From NCBI RefSeq assembly GCF_014898815.1, contig NW_026515549.1:620001-684000 (forward strand): a stretch of DNA of 64,000 nucleotides. Direction: 5' to 3'. Shown one piece after another: positions 47,401 to 62,500 of this stretch (the first letter of the stretch is position 1; every line of letters starts with the position of its first letter). Made by a program: the position numbers and the translations under genes. Below the pieces are notes generated by a model, which was not told the origin of the DNA, ran no database searches, and saw only the letters and a program-made list of their open reading frames with translations. The DNA is from Panonychus citri. Lineage: Eukaryota > Arthropoda > Arachnida > Trombidiformes > Tetranychidae.

Positions 47401-49426
47401 TCTTTTAGAAGCCACTTTACATTACCTATTTTTGGATACATGGTGTTCACTAGGTGTGTTTGTCTTGGAGTAACCTTTTTTTTCATCATCATCATCTACC
47501 AAGGGGGTTCCTCTCAGCAAGATATTCCAAGGTATTCAATCTGCAATTTCCTCTCTCTTTTTCTTACTTTTTATCTCTCTTTATCTTCTATCTCTTTCTT
47601 CACACTGATTACAATTGCATCTCTATCATCATGATTCAATTGGAGTAAAATGAGGAAGCAAAAGAGATGCAGATGAAAACAGGATCATTTACATCGGGAA
47701 AGCTTTCGGATTATGCAAATAAACAGTAAAAATAAGTGGAAATAGTGAGGTTATTAATTCCCTGAGGACTGAAACTGGTCTAATATCAACCATAAGCAAA
47801 CCAATAGATTGCCTATCTCAAAATGCTCAATCTCTTTCTGTGTTTATTTCTACCCTGGAAAACAAAATAATCATGATAATATTAGTAATAATAAACTCTT
47901 AATAATCATGACGAGAAAATGAAAGAAATGCAAAGAGAAGCAATGAAACTTTTTCTATTCTTGGATTTTGTTGGAATTTTCTAATAAATCGTTTTTTTCA
48001 TTAGTAGAATATCAATTTGTTTGAAGAATCATGAAAAGTCAGAGCTGTCAAATCTCTTGAATTTGTTATTATATATTCTTTCATTATATTGCAATAATTT
48101 TCCCTTTCAAAACAGATAAATAAACACTTGACCACCGAGTATTTCATGATAATCATGGGAAATCAACTTTGCAAGTTATCGGTCATAATATAAGAATCAA
48201 TCTGTTTCTTTCTTCTATGTAAATAGCTGGAAAGAGTTGATAAAATAAACAGAATCAGGAAAAAGATGAAGGAAATAATTCCAAGATAAAAGAGAACTTT
48301 TTTCTCCTTGATAATGTTATTATTGGAAACAAAATGATATTATCACTCCCACACTCAACTCTCTCTCTCTCTCTGCTAATTCAGCCAAAGAATTCAGGGT
48401 AACGTATCACCAGACTCTTTTCATGGTGAATTTTAATGAAATCTGAATAAAAACTGTCAATCTTCTGGACCTTTTAAATGGTCAGTCTTATATTATTCTC
48501 AATACAATCTGATGACAAATGAATGAAATATAAATAAGAAAAAGAGCAAGAGCAAGAGTTCTAAATGGAGATGATGGAGATAGAGGAAAATCTCACCAAG
48601 ATAAAAAGAGAAAGAGATGATAAACTGAAGACAAAAAGTTCAGTGACAGAAAGAAAAACTTTGTTCTCGATTTTTTCACTTTCTCTAATGAAAATAGCTA
48701 CTTTCAAGGAAATTAGAATCTTTTCTGTTCTATTTATTTTCCTCTGTAAATATAATAATATTCTCAAATGTATTTCATCAAGCTTCATGACAAAATGAGA
48801 TTAATTTTGAAATTTTCGGGTAAACGAAGTGCTAACGAATAAAGTTTGCTTGGAAATTTATGAAATTCTCAATTCAACCATGATAACGATGAAAACCTGA
48901 GCTCCATGGAAGCTTCATAAGATATTCTGAAGAGTTTCCTTTGTTTTTTTCCTCCGTCATCATCATCATCATCTATTATTTTCATTGTATTTGATTTAAA
49001 AGCAATAACATTTTCACTTTTCCAAGTGACAGAAGCTATCAAGTTATTATGATATTATTAGAATGGTTTTTGATATAATATGAAAAAGAAAGAAAAGAAA
49101 CTAGAATCTGGGAACAATATGGCGGGTGTAGAATAGAAAATTTTCTTCTGCATTCTTCTTCACGATTCTCTCTCTTTCTCTCTTGCTCTTTGAGAAGTCC
49201 ATCAATCATCCATGAAAATTCTGACAGGAATCTGTTGATCTTGTGAATGTTTGATGATAAACGAAGGATAAGTTTCTCAAGTAAGAAGAAAGAAAAAAGT
49301 TATCGATGGAAGATAAGAAGATGATGAAAAAAAGCTATCATTCTAATATCATAATATCTATCTATCATTCGGAATATTACCAGAGAAAGGGGAAAAACCA
49401 ATCGGTCATTTGGAAGTCATCACTAA

Positions 49427-49450
49427 AGATGATGATGATCATCATCATCT
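49427..49450. repeat. Perfect 24-base palindrome of GAT/ATC triplets
   Basis: The sequence AGATGATGATGA followed directly by its exact reverse complement forms a perfect palindrome. It is followed by two direct copies of TCGAGATAAGAT. Confidence 0.95.
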
Positions 49451-50006
49451 CGAGATAAGATGATCGAGATAAGATATTTTTCATTGAAAAATTGCTTTAC
49501 TTTATCAATAACAGAGAAGAAAATTTTTTTTCAAAAGTATAATGATGAGTTCTCTTGGTGATATTATGATGTGAAAATCTGATGAGAATTTTTCTCTGCA
49601 TCATCAGATAAAACAAGGTAATCAAGTAGAGCAAGGGATGAGATGAAACTGAAAGATGATGATGACGATGGGCTGGTGAACTTAGTTGAAGGTGATGAGA
49701 AAATTGTATTTCAGAGGGAAAATGGTGACAAAGTTTTAGTTCAATTCTAATAGAAAAGTGAAATTATTTGAGTAACAAATGATTGAATTAAACGTAATCT
49801 ATGTAAACTGATGATGTTCATGAAGATTGAGAATCAAAAGGCGTGGTTTTAATATGATAAATTGAATCACTCGAACAAAAGATCTTCAATGTTCATCTGA
49901 TAATCTCAACTCTCAATTCAGTCAATCTCCACCCTCACAAGTCATACTACTCCAATTGTTTTATTATTCACAGTCTCAGAGTTATCAACATATCTTATCA
50001 GTTTCT

Positions 50007-50010
<4 letters not shown>

Positions 50011-50057
<47 letters not shown>
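50011..50057. repeat. (CT)n microsatellite, about 23 units
   Basis: An uninterrupted CT run of 47 bases, followed by CACTCACTCA. Seen directly. Confidence 0.98.
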
Positions 50058-50061
<4 letters not shown>

Positions 50062-53000
50062 ACTCATGTATTTTCTATTTATTCCTTGCAAATATTTAGG
50101 AGACACATCACCGTCATCAACTTGATAAAAAAAATTCTGAACTATTTTCAGAACTCGAGATATTACATATTGTTTGAGTTCTGAGAGTTTTTTCATTCTT
50201 TCTGATTCCTATCATTTTCATGGAGCATTGTTGAAAGTAACTCTTTTTTTGCTTCTTTCATGAACCTCTTAGAAAACAAGAACTTTTCATGATAAGATGA
50301 AGATGAAGACGATAATGATGATAAAGAAGACGAAAGGGAAAGATTGAAAAGAGCAAAAATAGCATAAAGATATTTCATCTTCTCAGGGAATAGATGAGAA
50401 AAGGGAAAAACATTCAGAGTCATAATGTGAGATGATAAGTTCACCATCCAGTGTAAATATAACTTATATTCAATCACAATCAACAATAATCATTACAATA
50501 AATATAAATTTTAACCAGAATTGGTTTGAGAAAATTCAAGAAAAAAAGTTCATCAGTTATCATAAAATATAAGCATCGAGTTAAGATATTGAATAAATTT
50601 TCTATCTCATTGATTCATTGAAATTACTTCCGTAAGAAAATGAATAGAATGAAAAATTTTCTCAAACCGATGATTCTGAACATTTCATCATGACAAAACT
50701 CAGTCATTATTATCATCTACCATTGATTACAATTGTTTTCTGTCTCATTTCAATTTAATAGGATTCAATCTATTACCTGATTAGATCTTTAGTTATCATG
50801 AAGAACAATAAATTATTACGAAAACAACCAGAATGAAAGTTAAGTAAGAAAAATGACATTACGATAAATGGGTTACATGGAAAGAGCAACAAAATCATAT
50901 TGTTTTTTTCTTCTTTCAGAACATATCGATTCCCCTGTTTAGAGCATCTTTCCCATCATAATATCATGATGATCACCATCATGCATTTATCTTCATACAC
51001 TACATGGTAATAATAAGCCTATGAATATTTTTGATCCATAAAAAAGCACCAGAGATAAAAACAGTGAATGGATTGGGTAAGAAAAAAACTCTTATCATTT
51101 GGAGCTGAAAAAGTTAAGTGTCATCCAAAGGGTCAATAATGGTCAATATAAATCAACCGGAATGAAAGGTTTAAGAAAATAAGAATAGTGAATGAGTTGG
51201 CGAGAGATATATATGTATTCGAAGAGAATTTGCAAAGTTATCAGTTTCTCTTTTTTTCTGTCGCTGGAAACTCTGAGTTTAAATGGAACTTTGAAAGACG
51301 ATTTTGCATTTGAACTCTTCTTTTTTTTCCTATGAGATTGAAAAAAAAGTGAAAAGAAAATGATGGAGAGATTGAAATGAATTTTCTTCTCGGTGTAAAA
51401 ATCCCCTGGAGATTTTATATAATAATTTCTGATTTGATGCAATTCTATTTGTTATTATATATACGTTCCCCTGTCTCGAGAAACCATATTATCATTTATT
51501 GAAATTGTTCATGATAATAATAATAATATATATCAGAATTTTCTTCTTCATGGCAAAATGAGAGAGTAAGTGTGAGAGTAAGAGGTAAGATGATAATAGA
51601 AAATGATAATAATAATGATGATGAGAGAAAATGTTATCTCTTGTATTCTGAAAATTTATTGACTCAGTTCAATTCCCGCAGATACTTAGATATTTTTCCT
51701 TCCCTGATTTCTATTGTAACGATATCTAATAATAACAGTTTAACAACTTTCATCCTGAATGTTTTACATTGAACCTTTTTACCCACTCCCACCACCCACT
51801 TTCCACCCTCTCTCTTTCCTTTCAATCTCTTAATTTCAAGTTATGTTGTTATTGTTGCCTTTTTCATGATAACAGTAATAAGTATCATCATCATCATCAT
51901 AATAGTTGAGCTTCCCAATCGATGAGTGATTCAATGGGATTACTATTGAAACGATTGCGTGGATTAGATTTGAAAGAATCATTGAGACATAAATTGGATG
52001 AAAAAAAAGTGCTAAGAATGATCATCATGTTAACAGGGTGGAGTTGGAGGTGGAAAATTCTAGGGTGAAAGATGATAATTCTGAATTCAAGTTTTTTTCT
52101 TCTTCCATTCACAATTGAACTTCTTGTGGTTCTCAAAAGAGATGATATCATGAAAGATATTCACAAGATTTCATATGACAGCTTGAGAAGAGAAAAATAA
52201 TCGATAGTTTTTCTTTTATATCATCGATGATTCTTAGAACTTTTTTTCTTACTCAGACACTTATTTCTCTGTATTCTCAGGCTGTTCACACTTTTGAACA
52301 TTGTCATTCAGTAAGAGGAGAAAAATTCAACGTGAAAACGATTCACCTTGCCAATCAATTCCAATACAAATTCAGAAAATGTTCTTTCAAGATGAACCAT
52401 TGAACATTCAAAGGTATACGTTTATCAGAACACATTACTAGAAATAGAATAGAAAATGAGCTTTTGATCGAAGCAAATTTCACTAATCTATTCAATCGAT
52501 AATTGTTAAGCTTGGAAATAGATGGAAACTCGTAAAGATATCAAATTGTTCCATATGAAAATCTCAAAAAATCATCCAAAAGAATATCAAATTGAGAGCA
52601 TTTTCTCTTAAGCCAATCAATTGTTGCAATAACAATCAGAATGCGATAACTATTAGAAAAATTTGAATTCAAACTGAAACAAGATTAGTTTTGTTCTACA
52701 TGGTTGAATAGTCTGAATTATGGAGAGGAAAATTTAGCGAAATGATCATGAAGTTGAGTAATATTTTTTCGTCACGTTGATGATTATATCTGTTTAACTG
52801 CAATTACGACAATGGAAGAAACTAATTGCTTAAATAAATTATTCTTAAAGTCATTATGTCTTTTGTTGGTTATATCCGAAACTATGATAACAAAGAGGAT
52901 AACCTGATGTGAGGTGAAGGAAGATGATGTTTATAGCTTCGAGCAAAAGCAATATTTGTATTATAAAATTTTCTTCTTTATTTTCAATGAGAGAAGAAAA

Positions 53001-56000
53001 AAAGTTTTAAAAATTCTAAAGTAAACTGAGCTTGAAGCGAGAAGAAAGAGAAAAATTCTGATAAGAAGAATGATCTTCAACCATTTTCACCATAAATTGC
53101 TCATGTATTTCACTTTACTCCTTTTACTCCCACCACCCACTTCCCTCCACCAATGCAAATACTAAGAAGCTTATGTTCCCTTTCTTCTCTCTCTCTCTCT
53201 TTCAGCTATCAAACTGTTTCCTTTATATAAATAATAGATAATATAATTTTCAGGGTGAATTTCAAGTAATCACAATTATACCAATAGCCTGGTAACAGAT
53301 AATAAAAAATAAGAAATTCTGATGATTCTGTTATCAGAATTCAATCAGATAAATATATATATGGCATTTCAATTGAATGTTTATGTAAATTTTGTGTTTC
53401 CATTTCAATCTCAAATATTTGCTTGATTCATGATCACAATTTAAATTGATCAACAAAAAATGTTACATAGTCATGATAATAATAATCATGATAGTGATAA
53501 GGTAGATCAAAATCTATATCTAATAATAGTTACATGTTCAATATGATTAAGCCTGAAAAATGATAACTCTAATGGATAGAAAATGATTATTATTATTATT
53601 ATCAATTCTCATAAAATGAAGCAAATTTTTCTGTCCAATTTTATCATAATTCATTATCTACACTCTGATGAGTATTTATCATGTCAGTATTTACAATTTC
53701 TTGTCACATTTTTACTGAGAAACGTTATCATGCCATATGGAAATACTCATGAACTGGTAGCCTACAGTTAGCATCGAGTCAACCCATTTATGTAGATATA
53801 TATTATAATAGTTGCCAATTTCTGAGTAAATATAATTTTCTACACCCATGAAACTCATGATAAAGAAGAGGAAAAGTTCATTAACAGAAATTGGAAACAA
53901 TTGTGATAACAATTTGACACGATTATTGTCAAACTTTTTGTTCCATAAATACTTTTTATCATTATTATCCTGTCAATGTAACTGTTTATTGAATTTCAAT
54001 TTACTTTCTCATTTATCTGATCATGAATCAGTTAAATCTTGTTGATCATCAATTGATTGATAACTCAAAGCTCATGTTGATTTTATGAGTTGATCTGTCC
54101 CAGTTTTGTTGGCTGATTGATTATCACCATTAAATAAAGATGATTTTTCATTTTCATGATAAACGGTACGCATAATAATATATTTCAAATTCAATTAACT
54201 GTTGATTTAGTTTTTTATACACTGAAAACTGTATTTAAAAATAAATAAATTGCATGACTATCGGTTCATGATTAGTATTGACCAGTTAGTGTTTACCTTA
54301 CAAATAAAAGGTAAAACTAAAAACAACAAATTTCATGATGATTATGAGACACAAAGCTAACATTATATTTGATAATAAATTGTTATTGAGTAAATATCAG
54401 TTACTGACATGGAAAAAAAACAACAACAATAATGTGAAGACAAGAGATTGGAATCAAGAAGATAAAGATGATCAGGATGATCTGACTGATAGATTCTAGA
54501 GAAAGGGATGGAAAAACGAGAAAGATGAAAGTTCAGGGAAAATTCAGTGAGAATCTTGAACCAATCAACCAAAGTGCTCTGGTTTGTTTTTGTTTACATG
54601 ATGATAACCTTAAAGATGATGAAGAGAAAGATGAAGAAGAAGATGAAAAATTCTCAGTTTTATCTTCATCCATAGTCTTAAGTAAAAATGTTCATCTTCT
54701 CCTTTTTTCTTATCAATTTGACATGATATCCTCAAGGTGACAATCTACATCTTTATATTGGATCATCTCTATCAATCAATCCTAATCTTCATCTACTTTT
54801 ACTCTATTTTTATCTCCCTCATCCTTATTGATCTTTTCTCTTTATTTTCACAGATCATTTCCGGTTCCTTGGACTCACAATCTAAGGGAACCTTAACTAA
54901 GTCAAAAAAATCTCTCTCTTAAATCGTAACCTTAACTTGACCCAACATATTAATAGAGTGCAATCGTAATGATTATCCTTTGATCATCATCCAACCTAAT
55001 CCTCTCACTGTTTTGTTATCTTAATCATTATTTAATGTTTCATCATTTGCTTAATCAATACAGATCAAGATAATGTATAAAAATCAATTTAATATTAAAC
55101 GTTAACCGTAAATGAACAATCAATGTCTCATTAACTTGTCATCTCAATTGTTTAAACAGTTTTCATTGTATTAGTTGCTCATCATTGATGTTTTTTGTTA
55201 TTTTCCCGCCAATAAATTTAACAATCATTGGTACAATTAATTTGATGAGATAATATTGATTCTAAGGGTGGAAATGGTTATTTCTTTTCCCACTGCAATT
55301 ACTTTTATCCCAACCTGATTAAGGTGAAATTAACCAGATTGAAAACGGTTCTTGTTCTGTATCATGTTAGAGTTTTAATTAATTGTAACTGTTACTCAAG
55401 AATTGACAGAGCAACAAATGAATTAGTAAATTGTTTGTGAGATTTCAGGGTTACAGTGAATTGAGTTTCTTTTTTTATCTCCCTGAGAGTCTGAAACTAA
55501 CATGATGGAACTAATGAGTAGTGTAAACAAAAAACAGAACAATAGTGTTGATGCTTTTTTCTGGTCTTCCAATTAAATGATGACATCGAAATAGTCTAAA
55601 TCAGGTAAGTTGGAGATGGAAGACAAAAAATTAACTTAATTTTGCTTTTTAGTTTTCTTTTGTAGTCATGAGGAAGAATAAGGATTCGATAAAGAGAAAG
55701 TGAGACATATTGATACAAATGAAGAAGAGGAGAAGGATTTGAGAGAGAGAGAGAGAGATATGAAAATTGGAAGAGAAGTTTTAATTATCCTAGAAAATAG
55801 CAAAAGTGTAAAAAAGGATAATAAGACAATCTAATGGACATTCATGAAGATTTGGATTTAAGAGTACGAAACAGTTACGAGTAGACTTGCTTGATTTTTA
55901 TCATACGAGGGATTTCATTTTCTTTTAAAATTTTCAAGAGGATAAACAAAATGACAGAGAGGTAATAGAAATGGTGAGCTGGAGAAAGAGAGACAGACAG

Positions 56001-58105
56001 AGCTGAGTAAAGGAAACAATAAATGAAAATCAGTAAGAGATCGAGAAAATATTACGACTTTTAGCCTGAAAGAATCTGGAGAGTATTTGGATAAATAAGA
56101 AATCGTCTTGAGAATAGAAAGGGATAGTGATAGGAGAGAAGAGACTGAAAGATGAGTGAGAACTTGGAGGTTCTCAACTGAAGGTCACCAGTATTTATTA
56201 GTTATCTTTGTATAAAGTAAACCGATGCCAATAAAACCCTTTGAGCGTAAAACTGAAGGTGCTAAGTGAGGAGGCTTTCGAGTCTATGAGGATCGCCAAT
56301 GTACTAGTTATGGCTCAGAGTTCTTGTCATGTAAGAAGCTTGGTGGCTTGGATTTCGGTGCAAGAGAAAGATAATCAGGAATAAAGAGAGATAAATAATG
56401 ATAAGCATGAAAATCAGTTGCAGACACAGAAAAAATCGCTTTAAATATAATAGAACTTTTTTTTCTATTATTTATATTTTTTCCCTTTTCGTTCGTATGG
56501 TTTGAATATTTTCTTGATTCATTGTAATCACAATTGTTGCAATTTAACTTGAAAATAATTTAATACATTGAAGCAGAAATTGAACAATTTAAAGTTAACA
56601 ATCATTTTCATGAGGAGATGATGATGATCATGTTAATGGTGCAAACAGAATTACAATCATTGAGAATCCAGGGAAAAGGTCGACTCAGTTCAGAACAAAA
56701 TTTTCACTCAATTTCAGATATTCATCTAATATCCTGATGCCAAGTCTCTTATTATTATTGTTTTATTATCGCTTATATATCAGAGGATAAAATTCATAAC
56801 TCAATAAAAGTAAATGTAACTTTATGAAAGAGAGAGAAAGAGAGAGAAAACTTTTGCTCCACTTTTATTATTATCATGAAATCATCTTTATCATAACTTT
56901 TCATCACATTCATGATAACATCTGAATTTGCAGTTACTACTTTTGGAAATTGAAACTGAATCTGAACGATGATTATGCAAAAAAGGTGAATACAAAAAAT
57001 CATTTGCATTTCGAGCTTATTATTATGCTGTAGTATTTTTCTTATGAAAAATGAATTGAGATGAAAAATTTTGAAACTTTTTTTCGTTTCTATTGAGATA
57101 ATGGTTTTGGTTCATGATAGAAATACTTTTTTCAGATTACTGAGTATTCAGAGGAATTCCTTTAGAAATTGTCTACCAAATAGATTTTCTTTTGATTATT
57201 TCTTTTCAATTAACTGGAATACTTTCATTTTCTAATAGCCAATGAGCTTATCAGAATGTAGTGATAATAATATCTCATTAGCGATTATGGGAAAAATTAT
57301 GGAACAAAAAATTAGTCGAATGTTTAATTTAAGATGCTGATAGAAATTGATGAAAACATAACGTCAAGTGGAAGAAGTAAATTCAATGAAGGATGGAGAT
57401 GAAGATGAAGATGAAGATGGAGATGGTGGTGATAGATATGAACAGAGTGTAGGAGAAGATGAAGGAAGATAAAGTTAGAATATGCTAATAGATGATGAGA
57501 AAAAAAGTGAATCTTGTTAGATGTGTAACTTAACGATCGATCTTATTAAATATAACTGATGAGAATCAACTAATCATGGTTAAAATGTATTTTAAATTAC
57601 CATGTTTAGTTGATTTAAATTGCTTTTCCGGATTCTCTTCTGCAATCTTACTCCTCTTTCTGTCATCTTTAGTCTCCCTTGTTTGCTACTTTTTCCCGGC
57701 GTTTAACTCCCACTTTACTGGTAATATATTTATCATCATTTTCATCTTTCCTATCATCAGAATCTCTCTCTCCATTTTCATGATTTTCTTTTGCTTTTTC
57801 TCGTCTTCATCTTCTATGAAAACAACTTCCAGTTCAATGATGAAGAAAACCTGGCTCACCCTCTCTCTCAATTTCCACCTTCAACCTTGGATATATTTTT
57901 TCCCGCCTTATTCAATTTCTTCCTCTTTAAACCTTTAACTTTTATTTGGTTAATATTTTCTTACCAAAAATGAGTTTAAAGTGAAAATGATGTGATATAT
58001 ACTAACCATGTTCTAGACAAATTCATAATCAATTTCAGGGAAAATATTTAGTTTCAATTTCTTACTGAGGTTATTGCAATTATCTCATCACTTTTTTCAT
58101 CATGA

Positions 58106-58110
<5 letters not shown>

Positions 58111-58142
<32 letters not shown>
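58111..58142. repeat. (TC)n microsatellite, 16 units
   Basis: An uninterrupted TC run of 32 bases. Seen directly. Confidence 0.98.
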
Positions 58143-58147
<5 letters not shown>

Positions 58148-59572
58148 ATGTACACCAATGATTCTCTCTATGAGTTTCTCACTCAAATATCAAATAATAA
58201 TATTCTTTACACACCAACATAACCTGAACCTCCGCCGGGTGAAAGTTTCATTTTACTCTGTTAATTGTTTACTCTTACAGAATTGAAATCCATACATGGA
58301 TCAAAAGATGCTCATGATACATGAATATTAGATTAATATGCAATGATGAACATTCTGAGCACCATCATGATCACTTATATGTTGATGAGAAAAGAGAAAG
58401 AAGAGAATTGAACTTATCAATTTTCATAGAAGCTGAAAATCTTATCATGAAGAAGAAAAAAAAAATAGACAAAAAACTTAACCCAATTTTTTTCTTCTCT
58501 AATAAACTTTTCCCTCCTTTTTACACTTGACTTACTCTCTTAACTAATAGTCGTTTTAATTTATTCCCGTAAACTTAATTGTTGCCAAAAACAAAATTAA
58601 AATCAATATTGAACAAACAATCAGCCGAGTCACTTTTGCAATTAACTCGACATTAAATTGATCATCAATTAACCAAGCAAAGAAACATGAACATTGCAAA
58701 TACCCAAACTCCTTGGATAACAATCCAATCCCATTGCAGTTTTTGCTACAATGTTTTTTTTGTCTTATACCTTCACCATCTTGAGCTGCATGTTAATTGT
58801 TTCTGAATTAATTTGACTTAATCAAGTCAATTAATTAACAGCAATTAGGTTGGTAATACTCAGGCGTGTGTATATAAATATTTAATTGTCTACAAATTGG
58901 TCTTGTGACGCAATTAAAACTATTTTTTATCCTTCTATCAAAACTTGCAACTAAAAAATCAATAAAAACTTTTGATTTCACTTTAATGTGAATTGATGGA
59001 CAATCAGGTAAATCAAATGGATTCATTGTTATTAGATGACAAAAGGACAGAGAAAAAAATTAAAACACAAATCAGTTAATTGTGATTTATTAATATAACG
59101 ATTTGAATAAAGATAATTTGAAAGTTTTACCTAACGAAACAATTAACTTATAAACAATGAGAGTTTTTTATTCTGAAACAATGAGAATGTAAACTTGAAA
59201 TGATTATCAATTTTCATTATGATTGAAATATTTGAATTCACTCAGTTGATTCAATTGTTTTCGCTTAACAAGAATTCAATTGTCTTATACAATCGAGAGA
59301 AATTAACAAATTGTTTCAATTGTTATTCACTTCTTATCACAATCTATTAAAGTATAAATCATTGGTAAAAGATGATTATTAGGACTAAAATTATATTGAG
59401 ATTCTAAGTAATAGTAACAATGATAATAAGAGATCATGATAATAGTTTAATGTGCTCAATGGAAAATGAATGTTATCCAGAGATAAAGAACATGAAAATA
59501 GACACTAAGGTGAAATTAAGAGTATTATTTTTGTTCACACACCTATCAAGGTATTCACATAATAATAATATT

Positions 59573-59593
59573 AGAGAGAGAGAGAGAGAGAGA
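59573..59593. repeat. (AG)n microsatellite, about 10 units
   Basis: An AG run of about 21 bases following an AATAATAAT run. Seen directly. Confidence 0.95.
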
Positions 59594-62500
59594 ATCATCT
59601 TCATCTCCATCATAATTATCATTAAATCCAACGATAATTTCTTTCTCACTTATTAGCTGCTTACAGAATTCTGAGATAAATGTTGGCTCTGGGAGTGGAA
59701 TATGAATGGTAAATGTAATGGTTATTCTTTTACCCTCGAAAATTATTACTATTTTTTTTGTTCGTTTTCTTTTTTCTTCTCAAGTAATTACATCATCATT
59801 GTTATTATTTATTGTTGGTTTCTTGGTTTATACAATTTACACACTTGGATGATAACTAGAAAAACACCAAGAGAATGTTAAACAAGATGAAATATACTCA
59901 TATAAAGATCATGGGAGATTCTGAGAGGTTGGAAATTTTCAGTTGAATATACAAATGTTTTTCTACCATTAGAGTTATCATGTTTTATCGTTATCATGAA
60001 AATATTGTTTCCATTAAGAAAACTAATGTGTTATTATAATATGTTTATCTTTGAATGTATGAGAAATTAAATGTCACCCTGGTAGAGTCGAGATAAAGTT
60101 TGAGTTAATCCTTGACAGAATTCACAGAATGTTATGATTTTTTCTCTCTCTGTCTCTCTTTTTCTCGATTCTTCACCTAAGAACTTTTTTTGGTCTCCTT
60201 TTTATCTCATCATCTTCTCATGACTTCTACAGTAATAATATTTATCTATCAATTTAATCGGTTGGTTGATCATTTACCGATCATTATTATTGAATTACTT
60301 TTCTCTTTCAGCCTTCGATATTTTCCCCTTTCAACTCACTTTTTTTTCTCCTTGTTTGTGACATTCTTTGCTATGTTGTTATAACAATTTCAGGTAAATA
60401 TTTTCCCTGGTCCATGTCTCCTGAAAATCCTTTTTTTCATCTTCATGATGATAAACCTTGAGGTGAAAAAGCAAAAGTATTACCAACAAAAATCACAGAG
60501 ATATTAGAGAAAATTGAAATATCTGTGAATTCTTTCAAATAGAAATTATCTCATCAGAATAAATTGAAAATTGTCAAAGAATTTAATCAATTAATGAGTT
60601 ATTCTAATTATTTACATTAGTTTTTCGATCAAAATTCTGTCCAGTTTTATATACAAAAAGAAAAGATATTTTACTTGAATATCTTCCTAATTTCGTTGTA
60701 ACATATTAATATTTTCCACTGACCATTCAAACTGAAATTGAAAAAAAACATGATGAGATTAAACCTTTCATATAATATTCTGTCAGGTGGGTCAATTTTG
60801 AAAGAAGATGAAATCATGAGAAAGATAAAAAGTAAAAGAATATGAACATTGTAAATATTTAGAATATTCTGTCTATATGTTATTCGAAATTCAGAGATAA
60901 TATCGAGTTGTATTTCTATTATTTTTTCATCTTGTATTCTTTTCTTTTCCACTCCACCTTCACCTCCTCCCATGTTGTTCATACCTGATATTCAATATTA
61001 TCATTGTTATTACTCTGATGTTCATTGTTATATTACATCAAGTGGGAGAAAAATAAATTGTGTAACTTTGAGCTTCTCAAAAGTTTGGAACCAAAGCCAA
61101 GGTGACATTTGGAAATAACATGATGAACAATATAACAGAATTCGAGGGAAATTTTCTTTCATTTTCATTATTCTTATGATTTACTGATAGTTCTCATGTT
61201 ATGTAACACCAATTGAAAAATGGATTGAAAAATATAAATGAAACGAGCTACACAATATTTTCGGTTATTGGAAATACTTAAGTGGAAAAGAAAAGTTCCT
61301 TGTCGAAATATTAATAAAAGGATAAACTTGATGCAAGTTCGAACTTGTTCAAGAACTGAAAACAAAACACTAAAAAAGAAAAAATCAAAAACCAATATAA
61401 CTGAAAATTCAGTGAACAATAATAGTTACTCACTTGAGTCTAAGGGCCTCTGAGTTGACCATTGATGGTCATGGATGAAAGGGTCAAAAACTAATCACAA
61501 ACTTTGGAAAAATCAGAGATATTCGAATGTTGGTCTCTTGAAAGACCTTCAAATGATCTCTTAACGCAATGTTCTCGAGACTTCAATATTAATAGTAGTT
61601 CGTTTTTTCATAAAACCATCATTGAGACTCCATGATGTTTGACTTGAAAGATATTAACATGCTTTGAATGTCGCGATTACTTATTCAGAATTATTGCTAA
61701 GAATCTTCTGGACTTTTGATAAGTTTAAACGAGCATTTGGTTTGCGATCACAACGAATCAAGAGGTTTGTATAATATTACGATGATAATATTTATATACA
61801 AGAAACGAGAAACCAGACAAGAACTTTGTGCTGATAATTCAGAGATAATCACAGTTCAGGTTATCACCTTTATACACCATGAATAAACTAATTTACTTCT
61901 TACATTCGTTCATTTTTGCTCGTAAACTTTAGATTCATTTCGTGAAGAATTTGAATGAGTAATAAACAGAAAACTACCTTGGACTAGCTAAAAGAAGACA
62001 AAAAGTTATGGAAAATTTCCTCCTACTGAGTAATATGAGACTAGAGAAATGGTAGAAAAAAATTCAGGTTCCAGAGTTTTATTGGTCATTTATTTAATTG
62101 CTTCTTTTATCATGATAATGATGATTTTCAATTTCCTATTCAATAGCAAACTGAACATACAGCACAGAGATGGCTGAAAGATATTCGAGAATGAAATCAC
62201 TCAATGAGTCAGTGAGATGGTTTCAGGGAGACCAAAGTTCTGGTAAATTTTCAGAATTATATCATAATGTTTGTATACATTTGGATAAATGTGTCGCCTC
62301 TTCGCCTCTTTCAAAAAAAATACCCAGAACTGAATATCCATGATACATAGCAAACAGATTTCCAAATTGAATTCAGTTATTTCTCATGGGTATGATTGCC
62401 AATTTTTTCTCCTTCTTTACTTCATTCGTATTGAGCTTTTTTCTCATGGTGATATGCTTTGTATTCACCATGAACTCATTGTTTCAAATGCTGGTAAAAT

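Noticed and set aside
47257..47634. 125-codon hydrophobic frame that could be a membrane protein
   Set aside because: Composition is Phe/Leu/Ile/Ser from pyrimidine-rich DNA, with no conserved motif or matching splice context.
57576..57938. 120-codon frame resembling a multi-span membrane protein
   Set aside because: It lies in TTTC/ATC simple sequence; the run of Ser and Phe is composition-driven and other frames nearby look alike.
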